From Urechis unicinctus (Eukaryota; Annelida; Polychaeta; Xenopneusta; Urechidae): a DNA stretch of 64,000 nucleotides. Below, one piece after another: positions 1 to 11,720 of the stretch. A program made the position numbers and the translations under genes. The notes under the pieces were generated by a model. That model did not search any database. It saw nothing but the letters and a program-made list of their open reading frames with translations, and had not been told where the DNA came from. Every line of letters starts with the position of its first letter. The stretch's first letter is position 1. The stretch covers positions 20,057,773-20,121,772 of the forward strand of contig CM067344.1 in the NCBI GenBank assembly GCA_034190875.2, read 5' to 3'.

Positions 1-867
1 TAGTGTGAAGGAACCAACTTCTCCGAATTTATTCCAGATATTTTCTGCAATCAGTCACACACAGCTATTCGCCATGCCAAACTCAGAAGAACCATAGATC
101 CCCAATATCCTAATGCATCAATAGTGCAAATCGAGAGAGATAACAGTATGCATTAACACACAAAAGCACTCGATGTTGCGATGTGATTTGCACACAGTAA
201 GCTTAATAATTTGATCTATGTACACATTATTAGCTTCATGATTCGCTCTATGTACACATAATTAGTCATTCGGTATCTCTATTATTGCAATAACGAAAGT
301 AGTTTGATTCTCAATATGTGTAATAATATAAAGAGATGGGAAAACATATAGTGCGGATTTGTTAATGGAAACACAGGATAATAGAGACAAATTACTTCCC
401 ATGAGATTCTATTTACGCTATCACCAAGAATAAATCTATATATAGTCATGACATCCCATATATGATGCATGATAACTCATATGGTAGGCTTGGCTCGTGA
501 TTAACAATTGACATAGATTAAGCAGCCAGTTGATTAAATATAATGCCATCAATGATACTATGCATGTTGTTTATGCGACGTACAAACGACATTTCCACCA
601 AAATTGCTTCAGAACAATTCCCACCTTGTTGATATAAGATTTAGGACTATATTTGTTAACAGCTAAGTAAAATCTTTGCGGCAGAAATAATTCCATCGAA
701 TACGTCATTTGGGAATAGCTCCACATTATAGGCAAGATCGTAAGCCAAATATGCAAGCTAAGCATAATACGCCTCAGTGGATGGATATTTGCTGCAGTTG
801 CTAACCATATTGTGTACAGATATTGAAATATTATCAATTTAATGCCCCGGTCGTTCGTTGTTATCTT

Positions 868-1195
868 ACCACAACGCCATGGCGTAGTGGTAAACCTTTT
901 GACACACAGGTTGTGGGTTCGATACCAAGGTGTGAAAACCTGACTGTTTTCTTGTGAGTCGGATGATCAAGTTAACTGGCGGCGCCGTCTGTGAAAGCCC
1001 GTGCTGGACCTTCGTCATAGCAGCGTGGGTTCCGAAGCCTTGTCTGTGTAATGGGCATGTGCCAAGTGGGCACTGGTACTTATGGGATCTGTCCAAGCAT
1101 CACAATCATCCTCATCCATCACCGTCGCGATATCACCTCGTTGTTGAAAGTGACGATAAGTTCCAATGTTACCATTACCATGGCACGACACATCA
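868..1195 (+). mobile_element. tRNA-derived SINE, copy 1
   Basis: A tRNA-like head with polymerase III A box (880-890) and B box (916-926) is followed by a body shared with the copies at 22,335 and 43,975, ending near an AT-rich tail with ATT/ACC-type triplets. This is the usual plan of SINE2-type elements, which move using LINE machinery. Compared with the copy at 22,335, this one lacks about 25 bp of the body just after 990, a loss shared with the third copy. No target-site duplication was evident. I do not recognise the exact family. Confidence 0.75.
880..926 (+). promoter_or_regulatory. Internal Pol III promoter (A and B boxes) of SINE
   Basis: TGGCGTAGTGG at 880-890 fits the A-box consensus and GGTTCGATACC at 916-926 fits the B-box consensus. 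The spacing of 25 bp between them is like that of a tRNA gene. The same two boxes recur intact at 43,987-43,997 and 44,023-44,033. The rest of the tRNA cloverleaf is not preserved, so this is a SINE promoter and not a tRNA gene. Confidence 0.75.
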
Positions 1196-3009
1196 TCGCA
1201 GTGTACATTTATGCAGGGAAATCTGTCCCTTCAACTGACTCAACAACAACGAATTTTGTGATCGGTGTCTGGCGTAGCTTGGCAGGTAATGCTTTATGGA
1301 TGACGGGAAGCGGTCATGGTATGCAGATCATACGCTGCATGAGGTTTAATGTGCAGTAAGTAAAACAGAGTAGGGAATAATATAAGTCGTAGATAGAAAC
1401 AGAGCACTGGGTAAACCGCTTACTAAGATATACGGTTCAAATTGGAGATATCTGAAAACACAATTGGGATAACTACCAGAATGATAGCGGTATAAGCCAT
1501 AATGTTGACATTTTATATGCTTTTGCAATATTAATGCCTATGATGTAACAATATATATCAATAACTTCGCAAAACCTTGATAGTTCAAACGTCGTGACGA
1601 ATGGCAATAACGCGTCATTTGCAGTCTCTGTGGTGGTTCTCCATTCATAATAACTCTTTTGATCGCTGCTTTTTGGGGAAACCTGTTTTCTAAACGCGTT
1701 GTCACATAACAGGGCGACAAATATGCGGCAGTCAACTTAATCTGCATATTAGGTATAGTTACATTTTGACTTGTTTTTTTCTTCAGATTACGGTTTCAAC
1801 TCAGCCACTATCAACCGCCCCCCACTCTACGATTACAAAGAGAAAATATATGCTGTGCAAAATTGTTTGCTCAGAGTTTGCACTCAACCGAAGGATCGAA
1901 ATATACGCCGCTGCATTCATATACCCAGGAATTCAAAAAATACATTATACATTGCGTCAGTATATGTTTCAATTGGCATCGCAATAACACCTGTACAAAG
2001 AGCTCTGGTTTCGCAGATCATCATTAACCTCCCAAACTCAAACCAACCATAAGATTCAGAGGACGATTTGCCCTTCATAATTTCACCAATCGTTCGCAAG
2101 GATGATCAATAGCTGACCTCATCAACCTGCAAACTAGCAATGGCTTTGAGGTTTGACATTGCTGTCAATAATTTTTACGAGTATATAATATTACATTATG
2201 AACATTTCCCTAAAGTTAACAACGGCTAGCTCGTTGTTCATAGTGGGTTATTGTCAACGCGTTTTAATGCAGGGCAGTGAAGAGCTCGCCTACATGTCCG
2301 GCGTGTGTTGTAGACAACTGGGCCTTGGGGTGAACGTGAATTGACATAGCCTTTCTAGCTCAAATCACAACATGGATACTACCAAACTCAATAGTGGACG
2401 ATTCAACCAAAACATCATCAATGTGATGTAGCATACGTGAAAAGAAGGCAATCATTGAACAATTAAACATATACAACTGTGGATATACGTGAACTATGCT
2501 GCAGCCTGGTGATACACTTGGGTGGTATAATGATTCTGTATCGACATCTGACATATTTGTTCAGAAGGTTCATGGACATATTTCTGTAATGGATTTATCT
2601 ACTTAGGCTATGTGTTCACACCGTGTTAGATGCACATTGTGTTGACTTTATGAAGATGCCTTTAAATTTAAAAATGAGACCATCGAAAATTATATAAGAT
2701 TAGCCCAAAGATCAATGCTGCACTATCAAAATCAACTAATGTAATAAAACATTGATGCAATCAACATTATCTGAAAAATCTGTTTCTGCATCTAGCACTG
2801 AGAGATATTTGCTTATCGATCGAATGCAAACCGTATTAAATGCAATGGTCACAGTCATTGTCTTCACCAGGCTGAAAGCATTCAATACATAATATCCATA
2901 TGTCTTTAGGTTGGTCCTCTTGTGATATACGTACCCATTTAAGTAATCACTCAGGAGGAAAACCGACGGGAAAACGCTTAGCGTGTCGCACCTTTTGTTT
3001 TAGTAGGCT

Positions 3010-3096
3010 CTGCTGATGTTGGCCTCATTCACACTGCTGATGTTGACCACGTCCACACTGCTGAAGATGGTCTCATCCAGTCTGTTGAAATTCTCC
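3010..3096. repeat. 24-bp minisatellite, about 3.5 units
   Basis: Units start at 3,010, 3,034, 3,058 and 3,082, each exactly 24 bp and built around CTGCTGATGTTG. Units differ by several substitutions. The same repeat occurs at 25,116, 46,054 and 59,876. Confidence 0.85.
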
Positions 3097-5087
3097 ATAT
3101 CTTCATGTCTAATGTTTTATTGGCCACGTTAGTGCTAATCAGTAGCATTTCCAGCGTCGGTGCCTGATTTTTGTGCTTCAAACATCCATTTGGGTTGGTG
3201 TATGACAGTGTGTACCACTCATTAATAAAATGCAGAGGACGTGAGTTCCTTTATGCTACTTGTGTACATTCCACAGTGAATGACGCTTATTTCAAACGTC
3301 ATAGAGTACGTGTGTTCTGTATCACGTCGCTCATAACCACATACACCGGACAACCCTGTACAGCAACTGAATAAAATAAATCGTAGTTAATGCGTGAGAT
3401 GTGACTTGGCATAGTTAACCCATATAAGACCGGCTTGTTAGGATACCGATGTTATTTTCTGGAGATGTGATTGGGCATCTTCAGCGTCCCCTGTGGCGCA
3501 TACCGAAGTCATTGAGACAAGGTTAAATTTTGTCAGTCACTGCTGCTGTTTATTTATTCATTGTATGGAACAGACCAGTGGGCAACGACAACGTAGTAAG
3601 CATTATCACTTGCCGTACACAACTTTTCGGACTTCGAATGCGTGGTACCATTTTGGCTGTGCCATGCAATATAGTTGTAATGTGGAGGCCTGTAGATCCA
3701 ACGCTCAAATGGAAAGGGTAGCCAGTTTATCTGTCTATCCTTTCTGATTTATTGCGTCACTCGTTTGATAAGAAAACAAGCAACAGGGCAGTCAACCACA
3801 GGAAGACTCTAATGATAAGTTTACTGTCTAATTCCCCGTCAGTATTAATATCGGTTAACGGTACGGTGTTAGTAGATAGTTTCTGTTGTGTATCATCTGT
3901 TACTAAGAAACTGGTCTTATTCCAATGGAGGCTATTCTCCATGTGCATTTACTCGCATTGATGTTGATCATTTTACGATGGTATTCGCATTTCAATGCCT
4001 TACTGTCGAAGTTGTTGGTATTAAACGACAAAATGTTAGTTTGATAGTGCTAACCCAGAAAGTAATTTCTTTGATAGAACAGTGTGCCCACACGTACAAG
4101 CCAAGTTATCGACTCGCTGGCGTCCGAATCTTAATCCGCCTTGTTGCACCCAGATGATGTCTCCAGGCAACAGGACTGAATGGGGCTACTGAGTTCCATA
4201 CAAACCGAGTCAATGTAATCAGCCGCGTCCATCGATTTAAGATGCAGCAGTAGTTGTGGGGATGGGATGTGTTGAGTTAACTCCATGATTCTGAAGCAGC
4301 CCAATTAAGCTCTGGCATTTGTATAATGAAATTCTGATTACCACGATACACTTGCTTTATGTGATATTGCAGCATAATTTCATAAGGATAATGCCTTATT
4401 GTACAGATGTGCTTGCCTTCTGCAACGAGTATGCATAGAACACAATTACCATTTTGTTTAGGGACCTACAGGAAATTGTTAGAAAAGAAGGTTGAGATGA
4501 GACAAATCTTGAATTGCAGAATTTCCAACTTATTAACAGATCATCATCATAAAATCTAGGTGAAAAAAGACGTTAGAATTTGGGTTGCCCTTATTCTCGC
4601 CGTGGCCCCAGCCTTTTCTCGCCGTGTTCCCATCATGATCACTGGCTGTGTTCTTGAAGGTTATAGTTTTTCTACATATACATTAGATGATACATGCACT
4701 GAAATAACGAATTGCTGAAACAATAAATGCAATTCACTTAGCTTGTAAGGCACATGTAAATGCCACAATATCGCCGTTATTGGGATGATTATAAAAAAAG
4801 CATCCGTGGAAACCAGAGAATACAGCCCCGCATTATTTCACACATCCTAAACATACCACGGAAAGATTGAAAATTAATAAATAGAAGCATTTATCGTCGG
4901 TTTCATAAAAATGAGTTGCTTGATATCCAATGCAACAGCAACATATCTATTAGAATTTCACCTTTTATTGTCTTAGTTTTGCTACGATCATATAGTTCGG
5001 CTTGAATGTGAGCTCCATTATTGTGATATGTACCTGGGGAAAGCATGATAAATACCGCGTATCATACACGATTATTGCCGATTACAA

Positions 5088-5150
5088 GCACAGGTTTAAG
5101 AGACCGTAGAGGCTTACAAGAATTATGCATTCTTATCATGGGATTTGCAG
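5088..5150. repeat. Single copy of a 54-bp motif
   Basis: Resembles the tandem 54-bp units at 16,614-16,740, centred on GGCTTACAAGAATTATGC at about 5,112-5,129. It is the single-unit form of a motif that is tandem elsewhere in the same unit. Confidence 0.55.
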
Positions 5151-5429
5151 GATACCCTCAATGTTATCATGATCTCACAATCACACCCAGTCTACCAATG
5201 GCGTCGTGTTACTGAGATGGTTCCGGGCGATGTGGCAATATACCGAATAGGGTTATGCCGGAATACTCTCCCGAGGGACCAAGCATACTTGTAACATTTC
5301 ATAGGTTTGTATGCGAGAAGCGGCATGATAAGCTTATTTTGAAAAAAGATATGAGCTCTATGGCTCATTGCATGAACATGTGTTGATTATATGTAAATAT
5401 GATATGCGATTTTTCACTCTTCATGTGTA

Positions 5430-5765
5430 TTTTGCATAGTAAGAAATGCATCTCTAGGTAGGCATGGGTAAAGTGCACAATTCCAACATAATTGGGGATG
5501 ATCATACACCTAGGAGCTGTAGTAGTCACAAAACCTTATCATACGCAGATGATCCGAAATAACAGCAGCGACCAGAACGTGAGGGATATAGGCTTGGAGA
5601 TGGCGATGAGACCTAGGTGTTGTCGAGAAGGCCAGCAATTGTCTGATGGTTAAATGGTGGAATTATGCCCGTGCGCATGATGCAACATGATGTGTGTGTA
5701 GAATAGATGCGTTTACGTTACAGAGGTTAAAAGGAATATATGTACTTATGTGTATCGAACTGGTA
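5430..5765 (+). repeat. Old dispersed repeat, direct form
   Basis: This stretch aligns in reverse complement to about 16,960-17,410 of the same unit, with matching blocks around GCATGATGCAACATG and the phrase around ATGAGACC(T/C)AGGTG. Similarity is perhaps 65%. The tail (5,725-5,860) also resembles 9,455-9,600 in direct orientation. Presence in both orientations suggests an ancient dispersed element or an inverted duplication before the 21.5-kb unit formed. No coding capacity is visible. Confidence 0.6.
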
Positions 5766-6298
5766 TGGAGGGCGGGCTATCAAAGTATTAGCGCTTTCAC
5801 ACTGACTAAAACTGACCACTGTACGCCCGACCCAAATATAATTAAGAAATCACAGTAGTAAAAAATGTACACGTATTGTCAGCGGTGATTGTAAAGCGAG
5901 CTTTGAAGGCGGTGAAATATAATGTTGTGCGAGAACCCCTTAACAACCATACATCCTATTGAGGCATCATCGGCTGAATACGCGCATGAGTACTCAAATT
6001 CGCATAATTACCGGGGAGGGGAGGGGGAGAGGTTCGGTGAGCAAAATAAATATTATGACGCAAGTCAATCTGAGTGGTCCTCAGAGCACAGGTCAAGATT
6101 GATGCTGGGTATCAAACCTGCAGACTGTTGATATAACATTATATAGTCTGCCAGTATTTGTGTATGCATATAGCATATTTGTCTTTGCACTCTATTGATA
6201 TGGGCAGGAAATGTAGTACGGCTTAAGCAGAATCAATTAAGGGTGTAGCCAGATGCGTGATCACATGCTAGCATGCATTTTGGTACTGATGGTAGTAT

Positions 6299-7005
6299 GA
6301 CCGGTTGGGTCACCAGGTTTGTGTCGGGAAGTGATGAGGTACTAGAGAGATTATTCGTTGGTCGCCGACGTTATTGTTGTTAGCTGAGGTTTGAAGTCCT
6401 GCTATATAATACCCGAGACTTTGTACGAATTTCTATTTTCTTTATTTGGTCGCGGCTGACTGGCACGTTCGGGTTCTACTTCGGGTTCTTGTTGTGGGAT
6501 GAATATGTCGAGTTGAGGAATATCTGCAATATCTGTGTGTCTGATGCTGTTGTATTTATAGTGAAAGATGCGGGTGGGTTGATGTGGTGAGCTGTGATTG
6601 GTTAATCCGGGGCTTGGGGTCATTCGGAGCATTAATTGGAGATCAAACGGGTCTAAGTTAATTGTTAAGGGAATTGACGGGACTTGAATGTTTTCATCAA
6701 AGGATTGGGTTTGGTAAAGGACTACATAGTTTGGAAACTGACCCGTTCGGAACTTAAAAGGGATTCTAAAGGTTTAGTAAATTGGGCAACAATTAATCTG
6801 GTACGAGTGAAAAGGGATGAATTTCATTTGCTTAAATTGGTTTAGTGTTCATGTCTCGAGTGGCCGAAAGGTTGTAAATCTAACTTTAACTTTTGGGGTG
6901 TGGGGGGGGGGGGGGGGGGGGGGGGGTTGGAAAGGATGAGAGGTGGTGTGTGTATGTGTTTGCAAGTGCATGCGTGCATGTATGCGTTTGTTGGGGGTGA
7001 AATTC
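6299..7005 (-). mobile_element. Copy-1-only insert with LTR-like signals
   Basis: Copy 2 reads straight through at 28,858-28,864 where copy 1 has about 707 extra bases flanked by GTAT at 6,295-6,298 and 7,006-7,009. On the minus strand the insert shows TATAAATA (6,553-6,560), then AATAAA (6,441-6,446), then an end in ACA near 6,320 followed within five bases by TGGTGACCC (6,307-6,315), which looks like the start of a retrovirus-type primer binding site. This order matches U3-R-U5-PBS of an LTR retrotransposon cut off just past the PBS. No gag or pol is present. The 4-bp flank could equally be microhomology left by a deletion in copy 2. Confidence 0.45.
6902..6926 (+). repeat. Run of 25 G
   Basis: An uninterrupted guanine tract inside the copy-1-only insert, followed by GT-rich sequence. 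It is a potential quadruplex former and a likely sequencing trouble spot, so its length is uncertain. Confidence 0.9.
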
Positions 7006-7264
7006 GTATTAGAACATGGGTAGATTTTGACGACGCTTTTGTATTACATTGACCAGATTTCCTTCCGATGATATCTGTGGAATGCGTGGGAAATTGTTCT
7101 CGTTTATCAACGACATATAGTTCATGCCTTGCGACCTTTGCAAATAATAACCATAGCCAATGAACTGGTTACAATACTGCTGTATTATCTCGATCGAACT
7201 CGGTCTGCACAGTGGAAACTCAAAAAAGGTTTGTTTTATTGATCAAAAGCGGTTTTGTCGCTAC

Positions 7265-8547
7265 CTCACTTTGGAAATTGGCAAAGGAGTGCGATTTAGA
7301 ATGAGAGTGGGAAGTAATATCCATGGCGAATCATCACGGGTGAAAGCTAACTCAGACTGCCGTTACGTGAATATTAGTGCAATAATATATCTTATAGCTG
7401 TCCAGATAAATATCCTTTCTGAAATACAGCGATGAGGTAAATGAAAGGCATTCATCTCCCTGTAGAATATAGATTTAAATATATGAGCAGACGGTTAGCA
7501 CATACTTTCATGCACAGACCCACATTAATGACGTCAGCAATATATGATTCATGACATCTGTTTGATGCATGAGGTCAAAAGGTCAGTATTTACATCTATT
7601 TCCAATAATGCTTGTATGTCACTGCAAACGGGAAAGTGGAGAAATTGAGACTGCGTGAGATTACTAATACCATATTGGACAAACCCGATTAAGCTATGGC
7701 GCATGAACATAAAATAGCATAAAAGATGATTTACATAAACACAATATCCAAAGCCATGCAACTTACTTTCTTTAATATATTTTGTGCAAAATTAAATGTT
7801 TCTGTTTCTATTGAACCCTTACAAGTGCTAGTGTTTCTAGATAGCAGATGAGGGAGGATGCAGAATCACTTCATCTTACACGAATTAATAACAGTATTGT
7901 ATTAATGGAGGGCTAAAAAGGCAATATTTTGACTGAATCCTGTACTTTATTGCGATTTGTATAAATGTACAACTAAATTGTCGACTACAACAAAGTGACT
8001 ACGATGCAATGAACGCGGCATTGAGAAAATACATATTTTTATTCCGCTGCAGAATGAATTAGCTACAGTCCTTTTCATTAATCTCAAACGATGCATTGCT
8101 TTTCTACATCATAGCGGCCTCATTTGGTATGTACCAACGCTTGTTATCTCTGTAAGCATTGCAGGTATAATTCCCACCAAGGATTTTTCCATTCAGGCAT
8201 TTTGCTAATATACATGAACAACATAAATTGTTGATAATTCATTAAGGCTTGTTTGTGAATTTTTAGACCTATACGACAGGAAGGTGGCTATATTTGTCGT
8301 CTTGTCAATCCTGTATGTCGACTTGGGATTCGTTAGCATAAAATGACACTGTGTCGTTGGACAATGCTAACCAAGGTTTTAATCACGTTCGACAAAATAT
8401 TGCGCCTAATCGTACATGCCGAGCCATAGAATCGCTGGCATCGGAATGTCAACCTGCCCTTTTGCACACATATGAAGTCTCAAAGCAACTGGGCATATTG
8501 GGTCTACTGAGTTCCAAATAAACTCGTGTTGAGTGTGGACTATGTTT

Positions 8548-8588
<41 letters not shown>

Positions 8589-8802
8589 AATATATATATA
8601 AATATATATATATACATATATATTTATATATACATATATATATATCCATATATATATAAATATATTCATATATATATACATATAAACATATATTTATATG
8701 CCCATATATATATATCAACATATACACGTACACGTATATGTTTATATATATATAAACTTATAGGTATATATATATGTATATATAAATATCTATATACCGG
8801 CC

Positions 8803-8850
<48 letters not shown>

Positions 8851-8880
8851 GCAGCGGTCGTATTCAGCACCCCTCTTACC
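7265..8880. other. Copy-1-only block (no gene)
   Basis: In copy 2 the sequence matching 7,259 jumps into an AT tract and rejoins at a point matching about 8,920. About 1.6 kb is therefore missing there or gained here. Apart from the CA/TA tract at 8,549-8,850 I see nothing recognisable in it. Confidence 0.7.
8549..8850. repeat. Compound CA/TA microsatellite
   Basis: About 14 CA units (8,553-8,580) run into 270 bp of imperfect TA/TATATAAA sequence. Open frames through it are artefacts. Confidence 0.95.
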
Positions 8881-9149
8881 TTAACTAGCCACCCCGCCTA
8901 TCCGGCCACTTTTACTGGTCTAGTACGATCTGCAATGTAGAAGTACTCCTCATGGCCGGCCAACCCACGCATTCGGGAAAAAGGCCTTTTTTTCGAGGCG
9001 GAATCCTTCCCGTTCCGCTCGTTTATATCCCGCTCTGACAGTTTTTGATTGAGAGCCCAAAGGACATGCCAAACGAAATTGCCCACAAACAATTATACTG
9101 CGCGTCTTCCTATTCATATAGGTAGTGATCCCGATCATTGCACACACGA

Positions 9150-9360
9150 TACGTGTGACGATTAAAAGGGATAAAGGCAGGTGGGATGTGATTACGAGCT
9201 CAGCGATGGTGGACCGAGATAATGAGCTTCTATAAGCACACTCATATGATCAAACTTAAAATAAGTTATTATTCCCCATAACCTATACTTATCTTGACTT
9301 TGCTTATTATATTATACAGATGCTTGCAAGATTGGCCCAAGAGATGTCTTGGACTTAGTG
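9150..9360. repeat. Internal 200-bp repeat, form A
   Basis: Resembles 16,350-16,545 of the same unit: shared phrases include ATGTGATTACGAGCTCAGCGATGG, GATAATGAGCT and TTATTATTCC-CATAACCT, in the same order. Copy 2 has it at about 29,775-29,985. Confidence 0.65.
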
Positions 9361-9454
9361 GAGTCGATTTGGATCACAAAGTTTAAGTTTTCATGTATAG
9401 AGATGGCAGCGTGTTTAAAGCAAAGTGGATGGCAAAGAGGTTATTTTTAACTTA

Positions 9455-9600
9455 ATAAATGGTATATAGAATGTGGATATGTGTGGGGTATGAAGAGCAG
9501 TGTATCAGGAGCACTAGCTCTACCGTGACCAAAACCGACCATTGCATATCGGATCCACACATTAAATACACAAAAGTGAATGATCCACAACTGCTAATGT
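9455..9600. repeat. Diverged internal duplicate of 5,725-5,860
   Basis: Shared blocks include GTGACCAAAACCGACCATTG here against the similar string near 5,800. Copy 2 carries it at about 30,065-30,205. Confidence 0.5.
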
Positions 9601-10078
9601 TAGGGAGCGTTGGAAATGAATTTACATTATGTCCTTTGAGAATTAATTTTAAACAGTACTGCCTCTGATTCATTACCGCTTGTTTTGGGGAATTATTGCT
9701 TGAACTTCCGAGAAAGAGATACTCAAGCTTTGTTAATTAACATTTAACGATGTTAAGTTAATCGTTTATTAGATAGCATTGATTCATTTACTAAAAGTTG
9801 TGGATGGGAGGAGGATATATCTGAACTAAATCAGGAACGAAAGAGAAACTGCACATGCTGTCATCATCATGACACTCCTACATGGTCTGAGAGAAACTGC
9901 AACCTTTCGAAACGAGTACAATTTAAACTGAGAGATGCAGAAGAGATGAGAGGGTGTATCGGTAAACGGAGGACCTCACGTGGGAATGCAGAGAGTATTT
10001 TTTTATTCAATGCATAATAAAAGAATAGAACACAAAATTTTGTATTGAATCCTGTACTTAATTGCTAATTCATTATGG

Positions 10079-10842
10079 CGTATTTGTATAAAAGTACGAC
10101 AGCGATAATTATCTTGGAAGAATAATTTTGAATCAATCAGAATATGCACATAAATGCGCTCGCTACTTCATCGGTTCTTATCTAGCAGCTTATCTCAAAC
10201 CACAATCTTCAGTAACACACAGGTGGTCCATAGCTGCCTCACTAAGTACATGTGGGGATATTTGTGGTTAAGACGTATCACAAGCGCTTCTCTATGGAAG
10301 TAGCATGAGACTGCGATAGTCGATCGAATGAACATATGCAAAAATGTCGTAACAGTTGTACGAGTCTGTTTCTAGTCGACGTCGCAGTCTATAGTGTAAT
10401 CAGCTTAATCTTAAGTGACATATACTGTGATTAGATGAGCGTTTATCAGCGTCTTTGGTGTGAGTGTAAAACATGTGAATTTCTGTTTATTGACATTTTA
10501 GAATTACATAATAATTATATACCTGTCGGATGTTGAGAATTTAAGTGATTGTTAATTAATGGCAGGTGTGCAAAGCATTCAAGGTTTGACAATACATCTT
10601 TACCTTACTTTGACGTGGTTAGAATGTTGCCGAGTTTAATTGAATCGAGCACAGATGTATTGATCAAAGTACACATCCTTTACACCTCCAAGCCTTTTCT
10701 GATAAATTGGTGTATATTGCAATCCAACGGCTCAGTAATCCAGGGTTATCAAGAGGACCAAGGTACAGGGAAATCCACCTCTTGATTGGAGTGCTGTCTG
10801 AGGGTTGTTAGATTACCCCCGCTTGGCAGGATGTGGCTCTCC
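10079..10842. other. Copy-1 block replaced in copy 2
   Basis: These 764 bases are absent from copy 2, where about 100 bp resembling 12,573-12,672 stand in their place. No gene or repeat is recognised within the block. Confidence 0.75.
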
Positions 10843-11159
10843 ATTGACATCCAACCTTTTGTCAACATTGAACATTGAGGGATCGTTACTATGCAGATAC
10901 AAAATTCATCCATAAAAAATCATGTGCGCTCACGACTTAATTTTAATATTGACTTAAGTTTTGTGGGCTAATTTTCAGGCGAAATCATGTTGCATCAGCA
11001 ATTTGCGAGCATATTACCTGATATCAAAATTGCCATTAGCTCTGTATCACCTTCTATCCATCTATCTCCCTGTTGTTATCACTCTGTTTCCCATATAATT
11101 TATTATTTGCCGTACAATGCGACCTTCGTAGCCATGAGATAGGTAATACACATCATTGC

Positions 11160-11720
11160 GGTCTTCTGTTACTTCAGTCAATACATTAGGTAATTATGTA
11201 AAACTGTTAATAGAGGACGATGAGATAAAAGGATCAAATGGCAACTGTTGCCTTCTCCGTAAGTATGATATGTAGAACTCCTGAAATGAACCAATGTCAC
11301 AGCCCTTCAGATCATACGCTATTACATGTGATATACGACTGGCATAAACTATGTGTTAATTCAATCAGGTGTGATATATGAGGACCCATACTATAGAATA
11401 TCTGTCGCGGGATATTTTGAATTCGATCATTGAACGACGAACGTGTTGGTATGGAAAAACGTTATTGACCATAAAAAGTGCTCATCACATTTCGTAATGC
11501 AAGGAATTAGATTACGGATTAGACATAGGAGAGGGTGCCTAGGTGGCAGTGAGACATTGGATACTATGTTGGTACACAGTGAAACCCCGATTTTAACGCC
11601 CAGTCATTCACCGCCAACTCGGCCATAACGCGATAAGTCATGGGACCCCGTTTGTTTGCAACAAAAGATAAAGTGCAGAGGAACCCCGAATAAGTGTGAC
11701 TCTTGGTCTTTCGCTGTGAC
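11160..11720. repeat. Ancestral repeat segment, form A
   Basis: From about 11,270 this resembles 17,740-18,135 of the same unit, and 11,160-11,400 resembles 54,440-54,680. Shared phrases: TAGAACTCCTGAAA, ATTACATGTGATAT, AGGAGAGGGTGCCT, ATAACGCGAT and TTTGTTTGCAACAAAA. The conserved order over 400 bp shows a true duplication about 6.5 kb apart inside the unit. Confidence 0.8.

Noticed and set aside
880..950. Functional tRNA gene
   Set aside because: A and B boxes are present but the acceptor stem does not pair and a SINE body follows directly.
1051..1359. 102-codon frame conserved between copies 1 and 3
   Set aside because: It overlaps the SINE body, copies 1 and 3 are nearly identical at the DNA level anyway, and copy 2 breaks it.
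3171..4157. Several 60-90-codon frames conserved between copies 1 and 2
   Set aside because: The DNA itself is about 98% identical, so frame conservation carries no information; in copy 3 the same region is broken by indels.
9980..10012. Small insertion in copy 1 relative to copy 2
   Set aside because: A 30-bp indel with short shared bases at the ends; an ordinary slippage or microhomology deletion.
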